DNA of 22,763 nucleotides from a virus. Position 1 is the stretch's first letter. Each line of letters starts with the position of its first letter. The translations under genes were made by a program, and so were the position numbers. Of this stretch, positions 7,213 to 15,397 are shown piece by piece. The DNA lies in the IMG/VR virus record IMGVR_UViG_3300014913_000085, positions 1 to 22,763 of that record; one strand, given 5' to 3'. The notes under the pieces were generated by a model. The model was not told the origin of the DNA and ran no database searches. It worked only from the letters and a program-made list of their open reading frames with translations.

Positions 7213-8040
7213 TATTGTACTACAGATGACGTTTTCAGAGTTGCAGGAATCACTAGTTCAGAAATCTCAGCTGTGAACGTCGAGCAAGCAATATTAGAAT
7301 CACAAGGAGTAGTTGACAGACTGACCAACACTACTTATTGGGCTGATGAAGATAGTGGAACCGCTGACGCAGGCGCAGGTGATGCAGAGTTAGATGACGC
7401 AACTAAGACTTGGACAGCTGATGAATATATCAACGCTTATTGCTGGGTTTATAGTGGTACAGGATCAGGTCAAATTAGAAAGATCACCGATAATACAACA
7501 ACAAAATTAACCTTAGAAAGCGATTGGGATACTAACCCAGACGCTACAAGCCTTTACAGAGTATTCGTTACAGGCACTAACCCTCATATCTCGGAAGAGT
7601 TGAGAGATGGGGATGACACTGAAACCATTTTCTTAGACAAGTACCCCCTACAATTATTGACGACTGCGACAAGTGACTCCATCAGTGTCACTCCATCTTA
7701 CATTTATCAATATAAAAGCATGGGTAAGTTATTATTAGGATCTAACGCTGAAGTTAGTAGTTGGACTAGTAAAAGAGCTTTGTTAAACGTATTCGATTAT
7801 TGGTATGGTGTTCATGAATTACCATTCGAAGTGAAAAGACTAACAGAAGTCTACGCTGCAATATTCATATTACAATCACAAATGGGTGGGACTCACAACG
7901 TACCATCAACTTATAGTTTACCAGAAGGAAGTTTAACAATTGGACAAGCGTATATAAATATCAAAGGCACATGGGACACCTTAATGCGTGAGAAAGATCG
8001 CTTAGAACGTTGTATAATTCGTTATGCAAATTTTGCTTAA
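7210..8040 (+). CDS. Head-tail connector (gp6-like) with inserted beta domain, ATT start
   Basis: 276 residues if started at ATT 7210. The reading frame opens with YCTTDDVFRVAGI, a typical N-terminus of gp6-type adaptor proteins that bind under the portal. The first standard start (GTG 7273) would remove it. AGGT plus an eight-nt spacer precedes the ATT, the same spacing as at the 6683 start. Helices typical of the adaptor are at both ends; the C-terminal one includes YAAIFILQSQM. Residues about 45-120 are an inserted beta module (GTGSGQIRKI then TLESDW then TSLYRV) known as a motif in many phage structural proteins. The next gene is an HNH insertion. Confidence 0.8.
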   Translation: MYCTTDDVFRVAGITSSEISAVNVEQAILESQGVVDRLTNTTYWADEDSGTADAGAGDAELDDATKTWTADEYINAYCWVYSGTGSGQIRKITDNTTTKLTLESDWDTNPDATSLYRVFVTGTNPHISEELRDGDDTETIFLDKYPLQLLTTATSDSISVTPSYIYQYKSMGKLLLGSNAEVSSWTSKRALLNVFDYWYGVHELPFEVKRLTEVYAAIFILQSQMGGTHNVPSTYSLPEGSLTIGQAYINIKGTWDTLMREKDRLERCIIRYANFA

Positions 8041-8057
8041 ACATTAAAATAATAAAT

Positions 8058-8065
8058 TTTAAATA
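8058..8065 (+). promoter_or_regulatory. Archaeal TATA box of HNH gene 1 (leaderless)
   Basis: TTTAAATA starts 29 nt before ATG 8087. Archaeal transcription begins about 25 nt after the box centre, which is at the ATG, and there is no SD close to the ATG. This predicts a leaderless mRNA. The same box and distance occur before HNH gene 2. Confidence 0.7.
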
Positions 8066-8086
8066 CAGGTATACATTAACACATGT

Positions 8087-8545
8087 ATGAAACAACCAAA
8101 TAAAAATTGTGTACAATGTGGAAAAGCATTTTACACTCCACCATGCCTTGAAAGAATAAAGTTTTGCAGTTCAAAATGTTACCATGAAAATCGTAAAACT
8201 TGGAAACTTTCAGATGAATGGAAACAAAAAATCAGTGACAGTGTAAAGAAAAACTTACCTTCAACTGCTTGGAAGAAAGGACAACATTTTTCACCGGAAA
8301 CAGAATTTAAAAAAGGTGAACGACTAGAAGAAAATCATCCAAGATGGAAAGGTGGTAAAACAAGTTATAGAAGAATAGCAAAAAGAAACAAGAATTGGAT
8401 ATGTGAACAATGTGGAAAAAAAGAAAAACTACATGTGCACCACATAAACGAAAATAGAAACAATAACAACATTGAAAACTTAATGATATTATGTTGCAAA
8501 TGTCACATGATATTACATAAAGGAAAACTCCCAGACGGAGTATAA
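8087..8545 (+). CDS. Free-standing HNH homing endonuclease 1
   Basis: 152 residues. An N-terminal zinc knuckle (Cys8, Cys11, Cys27, Cys31) is followed by a NUMOD3-like DNA-binding helix region (LSDEWKQKISDSVKK, 41-55) and a basic HPRWKGGK turn. The HNH fold is at 105-144: Cys106/Cys109, His118-His119, Asn near 128-131, Cys136/Cys139 and His140/His144. Such enzymes cut DNA lacking the insertion and spread their own gene. It is wedged between connector and stopper genes with its own archaeal promoter, independent of the late operon. No intron boundary or split gene is visible around it. Confidence 0.9.
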   Translation: MKQPNKNCVQCGKAFYTPPCLERIKFCSSKCYHENRKTWKLSDEWKQKISDSVKKNLPSTAWKKGQHFSPETEFKKGERLEENHPRWKGGKTSYRRIAKRNKNWICEQCGKKEKLHVHHINENRNNNNIENLMILCCKCHMILHKGKLPDGV

Positions 8546-8572
8546 ACAGAGAACCATGAGGTTAAAGAAAAG

Positions 8573-8932
8573 ATGAGTATAAAATTCACAAATGCAGGTT
8601 ACGAATCAATGATTGATAACTTTGCAAAAACAATTTCTAGAACCCCTGTCACTAAGACTACTAGCAACATTTCAGGTGAGGAAACTTTGACAGACGGAAC
8701 AGCAGCTAACATTAGCGGTGCGTTCTTTCGTAAAGAAGATGCTTGGAGTCAAGGTAAAGAAGGGTTATTTCAAGGAGCAGACGCAATCATAATGATTAAA
8801 AGCGATGTATCTTTGAACCTGAACGACTTATTAACTTACGATTCACAAGATTACAGGGTGATAAACGACCCAATCACTAGACGACTAGGCACAACAGTGT
8901 TTTACATAATGGCTAGGTGTAATAAAGTATAA
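8573..8932 (+). CDS. Head-tail stopper / joining protein
   Basis: 119 residues. Position after the connector, and the pattern with a long N-terminal arm rich in Thr/Ser, then a beta barrel (IMIKSDVSLNLNDLLTYDSQDYRVIN), suit stopper proteins of the SPP1 gp16 / HK97 gp7 kind, which close the head after packaging. SLNLNDLLTYDSQDYRV resembles the conserved barrel strand of that family (do-ID...Y.V). AGGT about ten nt before ATG 8573 is its ribosome site. Moderate confidence in the exact role. Confidence 0.7.
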   Translation: MSIKFTNAGYESMIDNFAKTISRTPVTKTTSNISGEETLTDGTAANISGAFFRKEDAWSQGKEGLFQGADAIIMIKSDVSLNLNDLLTYDSQDYRVINDPITRRLGTTVFYIMARCNKV

Positions 8933-8936
8933 GAAA

Positions 8937-9359
8937 ATGGATGTATTTCAATGTATAGAGAACGCTAGAGAATTAATCGGCATTCGTATGCGAAATGAAT
9001 TGAGCATCAAAGCACCTTACGACACTGGGAACTTATCAGCTAAGATCCGATACGACGTCGACGGTGAGAAAATAACTTTTTCAATGCCTGAATACGCAAT
9101 GTATTTAGAATACGGAACTGGTTTGTATAATACTTATCCAGGCGCAACCAAGGAGAAGATAACCGCTAAGAACGGCAAAGCACTTGCTTGGGGTAAAACG
9201 ATTGGGACATCAAAGAGTGGGAAGCCAATGAAACAAATGGTTAGGAAGAGCATTAAAGGAATGACGCCACAACCGTTTATCAGACCGGCTTTTCATCAAA
9301 AATTATTAGACATCGTCACTGAGAGTTTAGTGGAATGTTTAAAGGAGATAGATTTATGA
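8937..9359 (+). CDS. HK97 gp10-like neck/tail completion protein
   Basis: 140 residues. It has the hallmarks of the HK97 gp10 family: APYDTGNLSAKIR near residues 26-38, the strand YAMYLEYGTG (56-65), and GMTPQPFIRPAF near 108-120. Members bridge head closure and the tail terminator. The distance from the stopper gene is four nt, and the last four bases overlap the next start (ATGA). Expected length for the family. Confidence 0.85.
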   Translation: MDVFQCIENARELIGIRMRNELSIKAPYDTGNLSAKIRYDVDGEKITFSMPEYAMYLEYGTGLYNTYPGATKEKITAKNGKALAWGKTIGTSKSGKPMKQMVRKSIKGMTPQPFIRPAFHQKLLDIVTESLVECLKEIDL

Positions 9360-10018
9360 CAGTTACAGGATTAATAGATTTTGGAAGTATAGAAGAAGAA
9401 CTCACAGTGTTCGCTAGGAATAGTGACATCTTCACGATAACACAGCGAGGTGTTACAACTGAGTCTGACACTGGTACTTTCTCAGCTGCTGCTACTCATA
9501 CACTAGCAACCACACCAACCATTGTTAAAAATGTTCGAAGCGTTATAGTAGGCGGTTCAACTCTTACTAGGTATACTGATTACACTGTTGACTATGATAC
9601 GGGTGTGATAACCTTTACTAGCGCACAGACAGGCGCTTATACTATTAGTTATGATGTTGGAGCGACTGACAAGATCTTCCCAGACTTTCCAAAGACTGAG
9701 ATTAAAATATCTAGTTATCCAAGGATAGCAATCGCTATTACCAGCATGACCACAACTGATGAAGCTCTTAGCTCTCATTATAAGATGAGTGACTTCTTAA
9801 TATCTTTCTACGTCTACGCGGTTGGAAAGACTAATTCAAACACTTACATCGCGAGTCTTAGAGAGAAACTATTAGAAGCTAAGACAAGTTTTTATCATCT
9901 TAAATACGTCACCCCAGTGTCTAATGGTCCAGCTATCAATGAGCCTGCGCGTGGTGATAAAATAATTACTCGGACTCTCGAAGTGAGAAGTCCACTTAAC
10001 ATGGAGGTTATATCATGA
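9356..10018 (+). CDS. Tail terminator protein with inserted Ig-like module
   Basis: 220 residues from ATG 9356, chosen over ATG 9335 because it overlaps the previous stop (ATGA) with GGAG upstream. The C-terminal half (FPKTEIKISSYPRIAI, then DFLISFYVYAV, then RTLEVRSP) fits tail terminators that cap the tube and bind the neck. Residues about 28-103 are an inserted beta module ending YTDYTVDYDTGVITFT, a pattern shared with the tail hub at 12612. The gene order neck protein, terminator, tube supports the call. Confidence 0.7.
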   Translation: MTVTGLIDFGSIEEELTVFARNSDIFTITQRGVTTESDTGTFSAAATHTLATTPTIVKNVRSVIVGGSTLTRYTDYTVDYDTGVITFTSAQTGAYTISYDVGATDKIFPDFPKTEIKISSYPRIAIAITSMTTTDEALSSHYKMSDFLISFYVYAVGKTNSNTYIASLREKLLEAKTSFYHLKYVTPVSNGPAINEPARGDKIITRTLEVRSPLNMEVIS

Positions 10019-11022
10019 GTCAAGGAAATATATTTACAAAAATACAATACGGGCCAGAAGCTAGCGCTTACGGTACAAAGGCTGTGGCTTGGACTGAGCT
10101 TTCAAGAGTTCAAAGTTCCGAGTTAAACAGCGACAACGGGAACATTTATGATCGTGGTTCAGGAGAAGGAATCAATGCAGTAAAAACTTATTATGGAAAG
10201 TTCGAAGCTAGTGGTAATGTTGTTTTTAATCCAGTCAGTTTTGACTTCTTAAAACATTGGGTTGGTGGAAAGTCAGGTGCAGGTTCATCAAGTGGTGATC
10301 CTTTCGAATTAAACGAAGCTACCAGTACAGATACAACTGCGGGCGCTACAGTTCTACAACCTTTCAGTTTAGAAAGAACTAACGATGTTGAATCAACTGA
10401 CAGCACTGAATGGGGTCTTGGTTGTATGGGTACAGACTTCACTTTATCAGGAGCTATTAATGAGAAACTGGTTTGTAATGCTAACTTCGTTGGACAGAAA
10501 ACTACATTTAAAGCTGCAACTGGAGAAACTTATACACCTGTAGATGAAGCAGCATTCATAATGCTTAATGGTACTTGGAAGTGGGGAGCAACTCCTAGCG
10601 CTATAAGTGGTGTTAGAGAATTTACAATATCATACGCTAATGGTTTAATACTCGAAACTAGAAGTATTGAAAGCAGATTTATGAACATGCCACAACTTGG
10701 ACAAAGAGTTTATACTTTCAGCGTTGGAATAATCATGGCTAGCGCACTAGCAACAACAATCATTAATGATTTTTACGGAGACGTAAGCAGTGGAACTTAC
10801 ACCCCTGAAGACGGATCAACTAGCATAAGCCCTACAAGTAGTTTAGAATTCAAAGTAGAACTTGTGAACGGATCAAAATACGCAAACTTACAACTTGACG
10901 AGTGCGCAATTGATAGGATATCAAAACCAAACGCTTTAGGAGGCGGACTTGTAATGCTTACTTTTGAAGGGACAGCTAGACAAGGAAAAAGCAACCAACC
11001 AATCGTGTGGTGGAGTGTATAA
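10015..11022 (+). CDS. Major tail tube protein
   Basis: 335 residues. It follows the terminator gene and precedes chaperone and tape-measure candidates, the standard tube position. N-terminal YGPEASAYGTKA and the central FEASGNVVFNPVSFDFLKHW are typical of the tube protein of non-contractile tails. The length leaves room for a C-terminal Ig-like addition (SLEFKVELVNGSKYANLQ). The stop-start overlap with the gene before is ATGA. No sheath gene is present between it and its neighbours, which argues against a contractile tail. Confidence 0.8.
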   Translation: MSQGNIFTKIQYGPEASAYGTKAVAWTELSRVQSSELNSDNGNIYDRGSGEGINAVKTYYGKFEASGNVVFNPVSFDFLKHWVGGKSGAGSSSGDPFELNEATSTDTTAGATVLQPFSLERTNDVESTDSTEWGLGCMGTDFTLSGAINEKLVCNANFVGQKTTFKAATGETYTPVDEAAFIMLNGTWKWGATPSAISGVREFTISYANGLILETRSIESRFMNMPQLGQRVYTFSVGIIMASALATTIINDFYGDVSSGTYTPEDGSTSISPTSSLEFKVELVNGSKYANLQLDECAIDRISKPNALGGGLVMLTFEGTARQGKSNQPIVWWSV

Positions 11023-11024
11023 AG

Positions 11025-11420
11025 ATGTTCAACTGGTTTAAAAGAAAAGAATTAACAGCAGACTTTGTAGAATTAACAGTTGGGAGAGTAGGTTTTAAAC
11101 CTATAACTAACGGTATGTTAAATGACATAACAGTCAAAAGCACAGTAATTAACAACGTGCTAAATGATAATTTTTTCTTTCAACTATTTGAATATGCAAT
11201 TGTAGATCTTAGTAAAAAACAAATACAAAACTTATCATTAAAAGATGGCGATAAGTTAAGAAGTAAACTTAAAGAAATATTATTAAGACACGACATCATT
11301 AAGGTTGAAAAGAAAACCGAAAAATCGAAGACTAACATGTTTGACAAGTCTGATGTTGAATGGTTTGATAGATCTCGTAATGACATGTTAGGAAAAATTA
11401 GAGGTGGTATGAATGGATGA
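11025..11420 (+). CDS. Putative tail assembly chaperone
   Basis: 131 residues from ATG 11025 (MFNWFKRK). An upstream GTG at 11007 inside the tube gene is less likely. Mostly helical and charged, with a Lys-rich middle (KVEKKTEKSK). Called from position only: between tube and tape-measure genes, where chaperones that coat the tape measure normally lie. No programmed frameshift into the next gene is possible, because that frame has a stop (TGA at 11410-11412) right before the next ATG. It overlaps the next gene by 8 nt. Confidence 0.55.
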   Translation: MFNWFKRKELTADFVELTVGRVGFKPITNGMLNDITVKSTVINNVLNDNFFFQLFEYAIVDLSKKQIQNLSLKDGDKLRSKLKEILLRHDIIKVEKKTEKSKTNMFDKSDVEWFDRSRNDMLGKIRGGMNG

Positions 11421-12207
11421 TATTGCAAACGCTAAAGTAACTATTAATGTTCAAAGAGGAGAAAGTGGCGGAACACCTACTTCTATGAGTAAATCTGATA
11501 AAGGCAGTAAAGACATTTTAAAAACACTAAAGAACATCGGTGGGACATTAACAGAAAGTAAAAAACTACAGATGAGTGGATTATTAGGAATGGGCTCAGG
11601 TGCAGCGGCAGGTGTAGGAGCAGCTGTCGGAGTAGCAGCACTAGCTCACATGTCCACTCAGGGAACCGAAGAACTTGAAGAACAACTTAAAGATATGGGA
11701 ATCATTAATGATTTCGTTGAAGAATTTGTAGATGGTGAAAGAATAGTTAAAGAGGTCAATAGAAAAACTGAAGAAGTAGTAGATGTTATGACTAAACAGG
11801 AAGCTATTGATAGAGGAATATTCGACACTAAAGGAAAGATAAAAAGCAAACTCGCAACAGGAGTACCATTAGTTGATAGCATGGTTAAATATTTTGGTGG
11901 GATATCAAATAGTGTGTTAAAGGTTTTTAACAGTGTAAAAGACGTACTTGATTTATATGATAAAGAGAAGGTAATACAACAAAAAATCATTGATGAGGAA
12001 ATGAAGAGATTAGAAAGGTTGAGAGCACATAATAAAACAACTGGAGATATCACTTTAGGATTTTCATCACCAACACAAGGATATACAGAAGCGGTCGAAG
12101 GATTAATCGCTAGAAACGTATCAACTACTTACCAAGAAAATCCGTGGGAGACAATATACAGAGAATCAAACATGGACCCAATAGATATAATACCAGGAGA
12201 TAATTAA
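11413..12207 (+). CDS. Short tape-measure-like protein
   Basis: 264 residues. Residues about 55-79 are a Gly/Ala-rich hydrophobic helix (GAAAGVGAAVGVAALAHM), as in tape-measure proteins that insert in the host membrane during DNA entry. Residues 140-205 are helical and amphipathic with a charged coiled coil (IIDEEMKRLERLR). It lies where the tape measure should be, but tape measures usually have 600 or more residues. If it is the ruler, at about 0.15 nm per residue the tail would be near 40 nm. It could instead be an internal tail protein of a short tail. Confidence 0.6.
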   Translation: MDDIANAKVTINVQRGESGGTPTSMSKSDKGSKDILKTLKNIGGTLTESKKLQMSGLLGMGSGAAAGVGAAVGVAALAHMSTQGTEELEEQLKDMGIINDFVEEFVDGERIVKEVNRKTEEVVDVMTKQEAIDRGIFDTKGKIKSKLATGVPLVDSMVKYFGGISNSVLKVFNSVKDVLDLYDKEKVIQQKIIDEEMKRLERLRAHNKTTGDITLGFSSPTQGYTEAVEGLIARNVSTTYQENPWETIYRESNMDPIDIIPGDN

Positions 12208-12209
12208 AA

Positions 12210-12611
12210 ATGGATAAACCAGACATGAGCCTATTTACAGGGAGTGAGAATTTTGGAAACGTTTTCTTAGAGAGAATGAGTATTAACGTTAAGAGTAGTG
12301 ATTTCTCAGTTCCTTTCACATCAACAGCTGGTAATATTTCTGTCAATTGGAAAGGAAAGATCAGGTTAATAGTGATACAAGGTTCACACGATGGAACAGG
12401 TTTCACCGGTGCAACACAAGAAGAAAGATTGAAAGCATTCGTTGACACCATGGAACTAGAATGGATTGATGAGAACATTGTAGACGCAGTTAATTATACA
12501 GACACCTTTAGCCACGAATACAGCGTGATGCCGATTGATTGGACTTGGACCAGATCCGTTAATAGACCAAACACAATACTGTACACATTATTAATGAAGA
12601 GAGCAAACTAA
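12210..12611 (+). CDS. Putative distal tail protein
   Basis: 133 residues, beta-rich, with KGKIRLIVIQGSHDG (residues 50-64) and WTWTRSVNRPN near the end. Position between tape-measure candidate and tail hub suggests a distal-tail or hub-adaptor role. I do not recognise a definite family. It starts two nt after the previous stop (TAAAAATGG region) and ends directly against the ATG of the hub gene, so it belongs to the same transcript. Confidence 0.55.
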   Translation: MDKPDMSLFTGSENFGNVFLERMSINVKSSDFSVPFTSTAGNISVNWKGKIRLIVIQGSHDGTGFTGATQEERLKAFVDTMELEWIDENIVDAVNYTDTFSHEYSVMPIDWTWTRSVNRPNTILYTLLMKRAN

Positions 12612-14171
12612 ATGACTATTAAAAATTTGAAGTATAGTTTTATACTTAATGGAAATGAAATAGGAGATCCAACTCAGAGCGGATCAGGTTATGTATTAGA
12701 AGGCACTAAGATTTGTCGTGATCGTAAAGGCAGTAGTGGTAATACCGCGGATATATTTGTATCAGATGATTTATTCACTGATTATAGTATTATTGAAGGA
12801 CAAGAGATAGTTATTAGTAGAGGGGAAACAACCGCATACGAACAATACATTTTTAGAGGTAACTACAAAAAATCTGACATTAAGGATAATCGAATCATTC
12901 TTAGATGTAGAGATCCATTACAAAAATTAAAATATGATTTATTCACTTATAGTTATGATAAAAACATTGATTCTGAAGCCGGAGAGATTAGTGCTATTTT
13001 TACAGACATAGCTGAAGACGGCGGATTCACTGTCAGTGCGGTTTCTACTGGTACGGCAACTACTGATATTGTGTTGGATAAATATATTAGTAAGGATAAT
13101 ACAAGACTTAACAGATTGGACATCTTAGCTAAAATAGTTAATTACTTTTTTTATTATGATTATGATAATTCAAGAATTAGATTTGAACCTAAAGGGTACG
13201 AAACATACACCTCACCTTTAATTGTTGGATCAAACATTTATAATACACCAAAGTGGATTGTGGATATTGAACCGATGCGTAATAAGATCAAAGTTGAAGG
13301 AGCATACGAATTAGACACTAGAGAAGATACCGACACAGGTGATGGTATCGAAACAACATTCGAATTCACTTATACCCCTGAAACAACTGATTGCACTGTT
13401 AATGGTGTTTTACAAGTCAGAGGTATAGTAGGTGAACCAGGAGCTTATGATTATACTGTTGATCGAGAAAATAAAACTTATACTTTTGCAGTAGCACCTA
13501 CCAATACACATGCGATAGTCATGGGTTATACCACCAAGTTATTGATGCCTGTGACTGATAGCAGTTCGACAAGTATTGCTAAATATGGTCTTACACAAGA
13601 AGAAAAATTTAAATTTAAAGATATAGTAACAGTTGACGACGCAGAAAAAAGAATAGAACAATTATTAGAATTATTAAAAGACGGTGTTACAAACACGACT
13701 TTGGAAACTGACGAGTACGATATTAAACCTGGAATGAAAGTTGACGTTGAGGATCCTATAAGGACTTTTAGAAATGGTAATTACATAGTTTCAAGTGTCA
13801 TCACAAATTATCCACACCCATTGGAAATTGTTAAGGTTGGCAGTAATGAAATCAATATCAGCACTATTTTACAAACAATTGATGAGAGGATAAAGGCGAT
13901 CGTCGGCGATGATTATAGTTTATCTGAGATTCTCAGACAGATCGTTAGTTTATTTCATACTTATACTTATAGGCGTTACAGTATCGAAACAGAGATGAAA
14001 GTAACAGGTGCTGCAATATACGGACATCCAAGCTTAGGAATATACGGCAGCAGCACTTATGGAGACGATACGAGCTTCACACTAGGACACCCGACATACG
14101 GAGTGTTAGGCACCAGCAGCCTTGGAGATCAAGGAAGTGCATGGGTAGAAACATACGAGAGGATATACTAA
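12612..14171 (+). CDS. Tail hub / baseplate protein (gp27/Tal-like) with insertion
   Basis: 519 residues. Size, position and pattern (an N-terminal beta domain with IFVSDD and GQEIVISRG, then LDILAKIVNYFFYYDYDNSR at 169-188, then NKIKVEGAY, and later IKPGMKVDVEDP) match tail hub proteins of the gp27 / late-control-D / Tal group that close the tube tip. Residues about 237-312 are an inserted beta module (DGIETTFEFTYTP, then YDYTVDRENKTYTFAVAP). The last 60 residues contain YG/LG repeats (YGHPSLGIYGSSTYG and LGHPTYGVLGTSSLG). Codons change toward C-ending about there (near 13985), so the tail may be separately acquired. No lytic domain is seen. Confidence 0.7.
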   Translation: MTIKNLKYSFILNGNEIGDPTQSGSGYVLEGTKICRDRKGSSGNTADIFVSDDLFTDYSIIEGQEIVISRGETTAYEQYIFRGNYKKSDIKDNRIILRCRDPLQKLKYDLFTYSYDKNIDSEAGEISAIFTDIAEDGGFTVSAVSTGTATTDIVLDKYISKDNTRLNRLDILAKIVNYFFYYDYDNSRIRFEPKGYETYTSPLIVGSNIYNTPKWIVDIEPMRNKIKVEGAYELDTREDTDTGDGIETTFEFTYTPETTDCTVNGVLQVRGIVGEPGAYDYTVDRENKTYTFAVAPTNTHAIVMGYTTKLLMPVTDSSSTSIAKYGLTQEEKFKFKDIVTVDDAEKRIEQLLELLKDGVTNTTLETDEYDIKPGMKVDVEDPIRTFRNGNYIVSSVITNYPHPLEIVKVGSNEINISTILQTIDERIKAIVGDDYSLSEILRQIVSLFHTYTYRRYSIETEMKVTGAAIYGHPSLGIYGSSTYGDDTSFTLGHPTYGVLGTSSLGDQGSAWVETYERIY

Positions 14172-14177
14172 AGAAAA

Positions 14178-15089
14178 ATGGCTAATGGAGGAAAAATCAC
14201 AACAACAGGGTTGAACAACGCTCTGAATAGAGCTTACAAATCAACACCTGATTACACAGCACCGTATCAGTTCAAAGTAGGAATCGGATATACGACGCCT
14301 ACAACAACTGATACAGATCTAGAAATAGCAGTTCCAATAACTAACGGAACAGTGAACGACGATGGTGACAACCAATTAACTGGATCTAGTGGTGGAGATA
14401 ACACAACCGATAACACTACTACTTACAAACCAGGTGCCGGATTAACCGATAACACCGCTCAGAACTTGATAGCTAATAATACAGCAACAACTAAGATCTG
14501 GACAATCGCAGACCTAGCCACTAACGGGAACGACGTCGTAAGCACACAGTTCATAGGACAATGGCTATACATTAAAGACGCTGCTGCACTTGCAAAGATT
14601 GTAAGCGTGGAATTCAAATACGGCGAGGATAGCAGTAATTATTACAGCATCACAACCCTAGTAGCAAACTTAGCAGTTGGTTGGAACTGGATCACCGGCA
14701 ACACCGACACAGTAGCAGACCTAGACGAAACCGGAACAGTAACTGGAGACCTAGACACATTCATAATAGAAATCGTAACTAACAACGCAACTGATACTTT
14801 TGTAGCTGGAGACGTAATTTATGACTTGTTAAGACAATGGGAGACAAGTGACTTATTCAAAACATTCGTATCAGGCTACCCAACACTAGACGAAGTAAAC
14901 ATTCGAAGTACAATCAGATGTTACCTTACAACTCTAGAAGCAAACGGGTTCTTACTACGAGAAATAGCAATATATAATAATGACGGAACACCAATACTAT
15001 TAATGAGAGACGTTTACGACGAACATTCAAAAAGCAGCACAGACGAATTCGCATACGTCTTAAAAGACGAGATGGAGGAAGGAACATGA
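14178..15089 (+). CDS. Baseplate/fibre attachment protein with carbohydrate-binding-like middle domain
   Basis: 303 residues. The N-terminus (residues 1-60) is Thr-rich and beta; the C-terminus has LTTLEANGFLLREIAIYNNDGTP (residues about 251-272, in part), the strand pattern of phage tail proteins that join fibres to the baseplate. Between them, residues about 60-215 look like an inserted jelly-roll: GQWLYIKDAAAL, KYGEDSSNYYSI, VGWNWITG, then DVIYDLLRQWE. Such domains often bind glycans. The order of genes after the hub supports a distal-tail location. The next gene overlaps by 4 nt. Confidence 0.65.
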   Translation: MANGGKITTTGLNNALNRAYKSTPDYTAPYQFKVGIGYTTPTTTDTDLEIAVPITNGTVNDDGDNQLTGSSGGDNTTDNTTTYKPGAGLTDNTAQNLIANNTATTKIWTIADLATNGNDVVSTQFIGQWLYIKDAAALAKIVSVEFKYGEDSSNYYSITTLVANLAVGWNWITGNTDTVADLDETGTVTGDLDTFIIEIVTNNATDTFVAGDVIYDLLRQWETSDLFKTFVSGYPTLDEVNIRSTIRCYLTTLEANGFLLREIAIYNNDGTPILLMRDVYDEHSKSSTDEFAYVLKDEMEEGT

Positions 15090-15397
15090 GTATGAATACA
15101 TTAACACCTGAAGGAAAAGAGAAATACAAATCAAAATTCTTCACAGAAAAAGGCTATGAAACATTATTAACATTTACAAAGAGTTTAATCAAAGAAAGTT
15201 TCAAACATAAAGACGGTGGCTATCCATTCAAACTAGGAGTAGTGTTCGGGATCCCAATGTTTGACTGGGCTCAAGAATTCAAAACCCATGACGAAATGAT
15301 GGGTCGGATCAAGGCTTACATGCAGATCTTAGGAGTGGAAGAATTAATAGTTGACGATATCAAGTTTAGCTTTAAGCTTAAAGAGGATAAAAAATGA
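15086..15397 (+). CDS. Small hypothetical protein among fibre genes
   Basis: 103 residues, basic, mixed helix and strand, one Trp, no Cys, no membrane segment. It overlaps the genes on both sides by 4 nt (ATGA at the start, ATGA at the end), so it is certainly part of the same translation chain. No family recognised. The position between two fibre-like genes suggests a fibre chaperone or linker, which is only inference. Confidence 0.65.
   Translation: MSMNTLTPEGKEKYKSKFFTEKGYETLLTFTKSLIKESFKHKDGGYPFKLGVVFGIPMFDWAQEFKTHDEMMGRIKAYMQILGVEELIVDDIKFSFKLKEDKK

Noticed and set aside
8041-8572. Group I intron around HNH gene 1
   Set aside because: The genes on both sides are complete, and no split exon is seen. 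It is a free-standing insertion.
11380-11425. Programmed frameshift joining chaperone and tape-measure genes
   Set aside because: The second frame has a stop (TGA 11410-11412) right before its ATG, and there is no slippery heptamer in frame.
10015-12611. Contractile-tail sheath
   Set aside because: No large sheath-like protein lies between terminator, tube and tape-measure genes.
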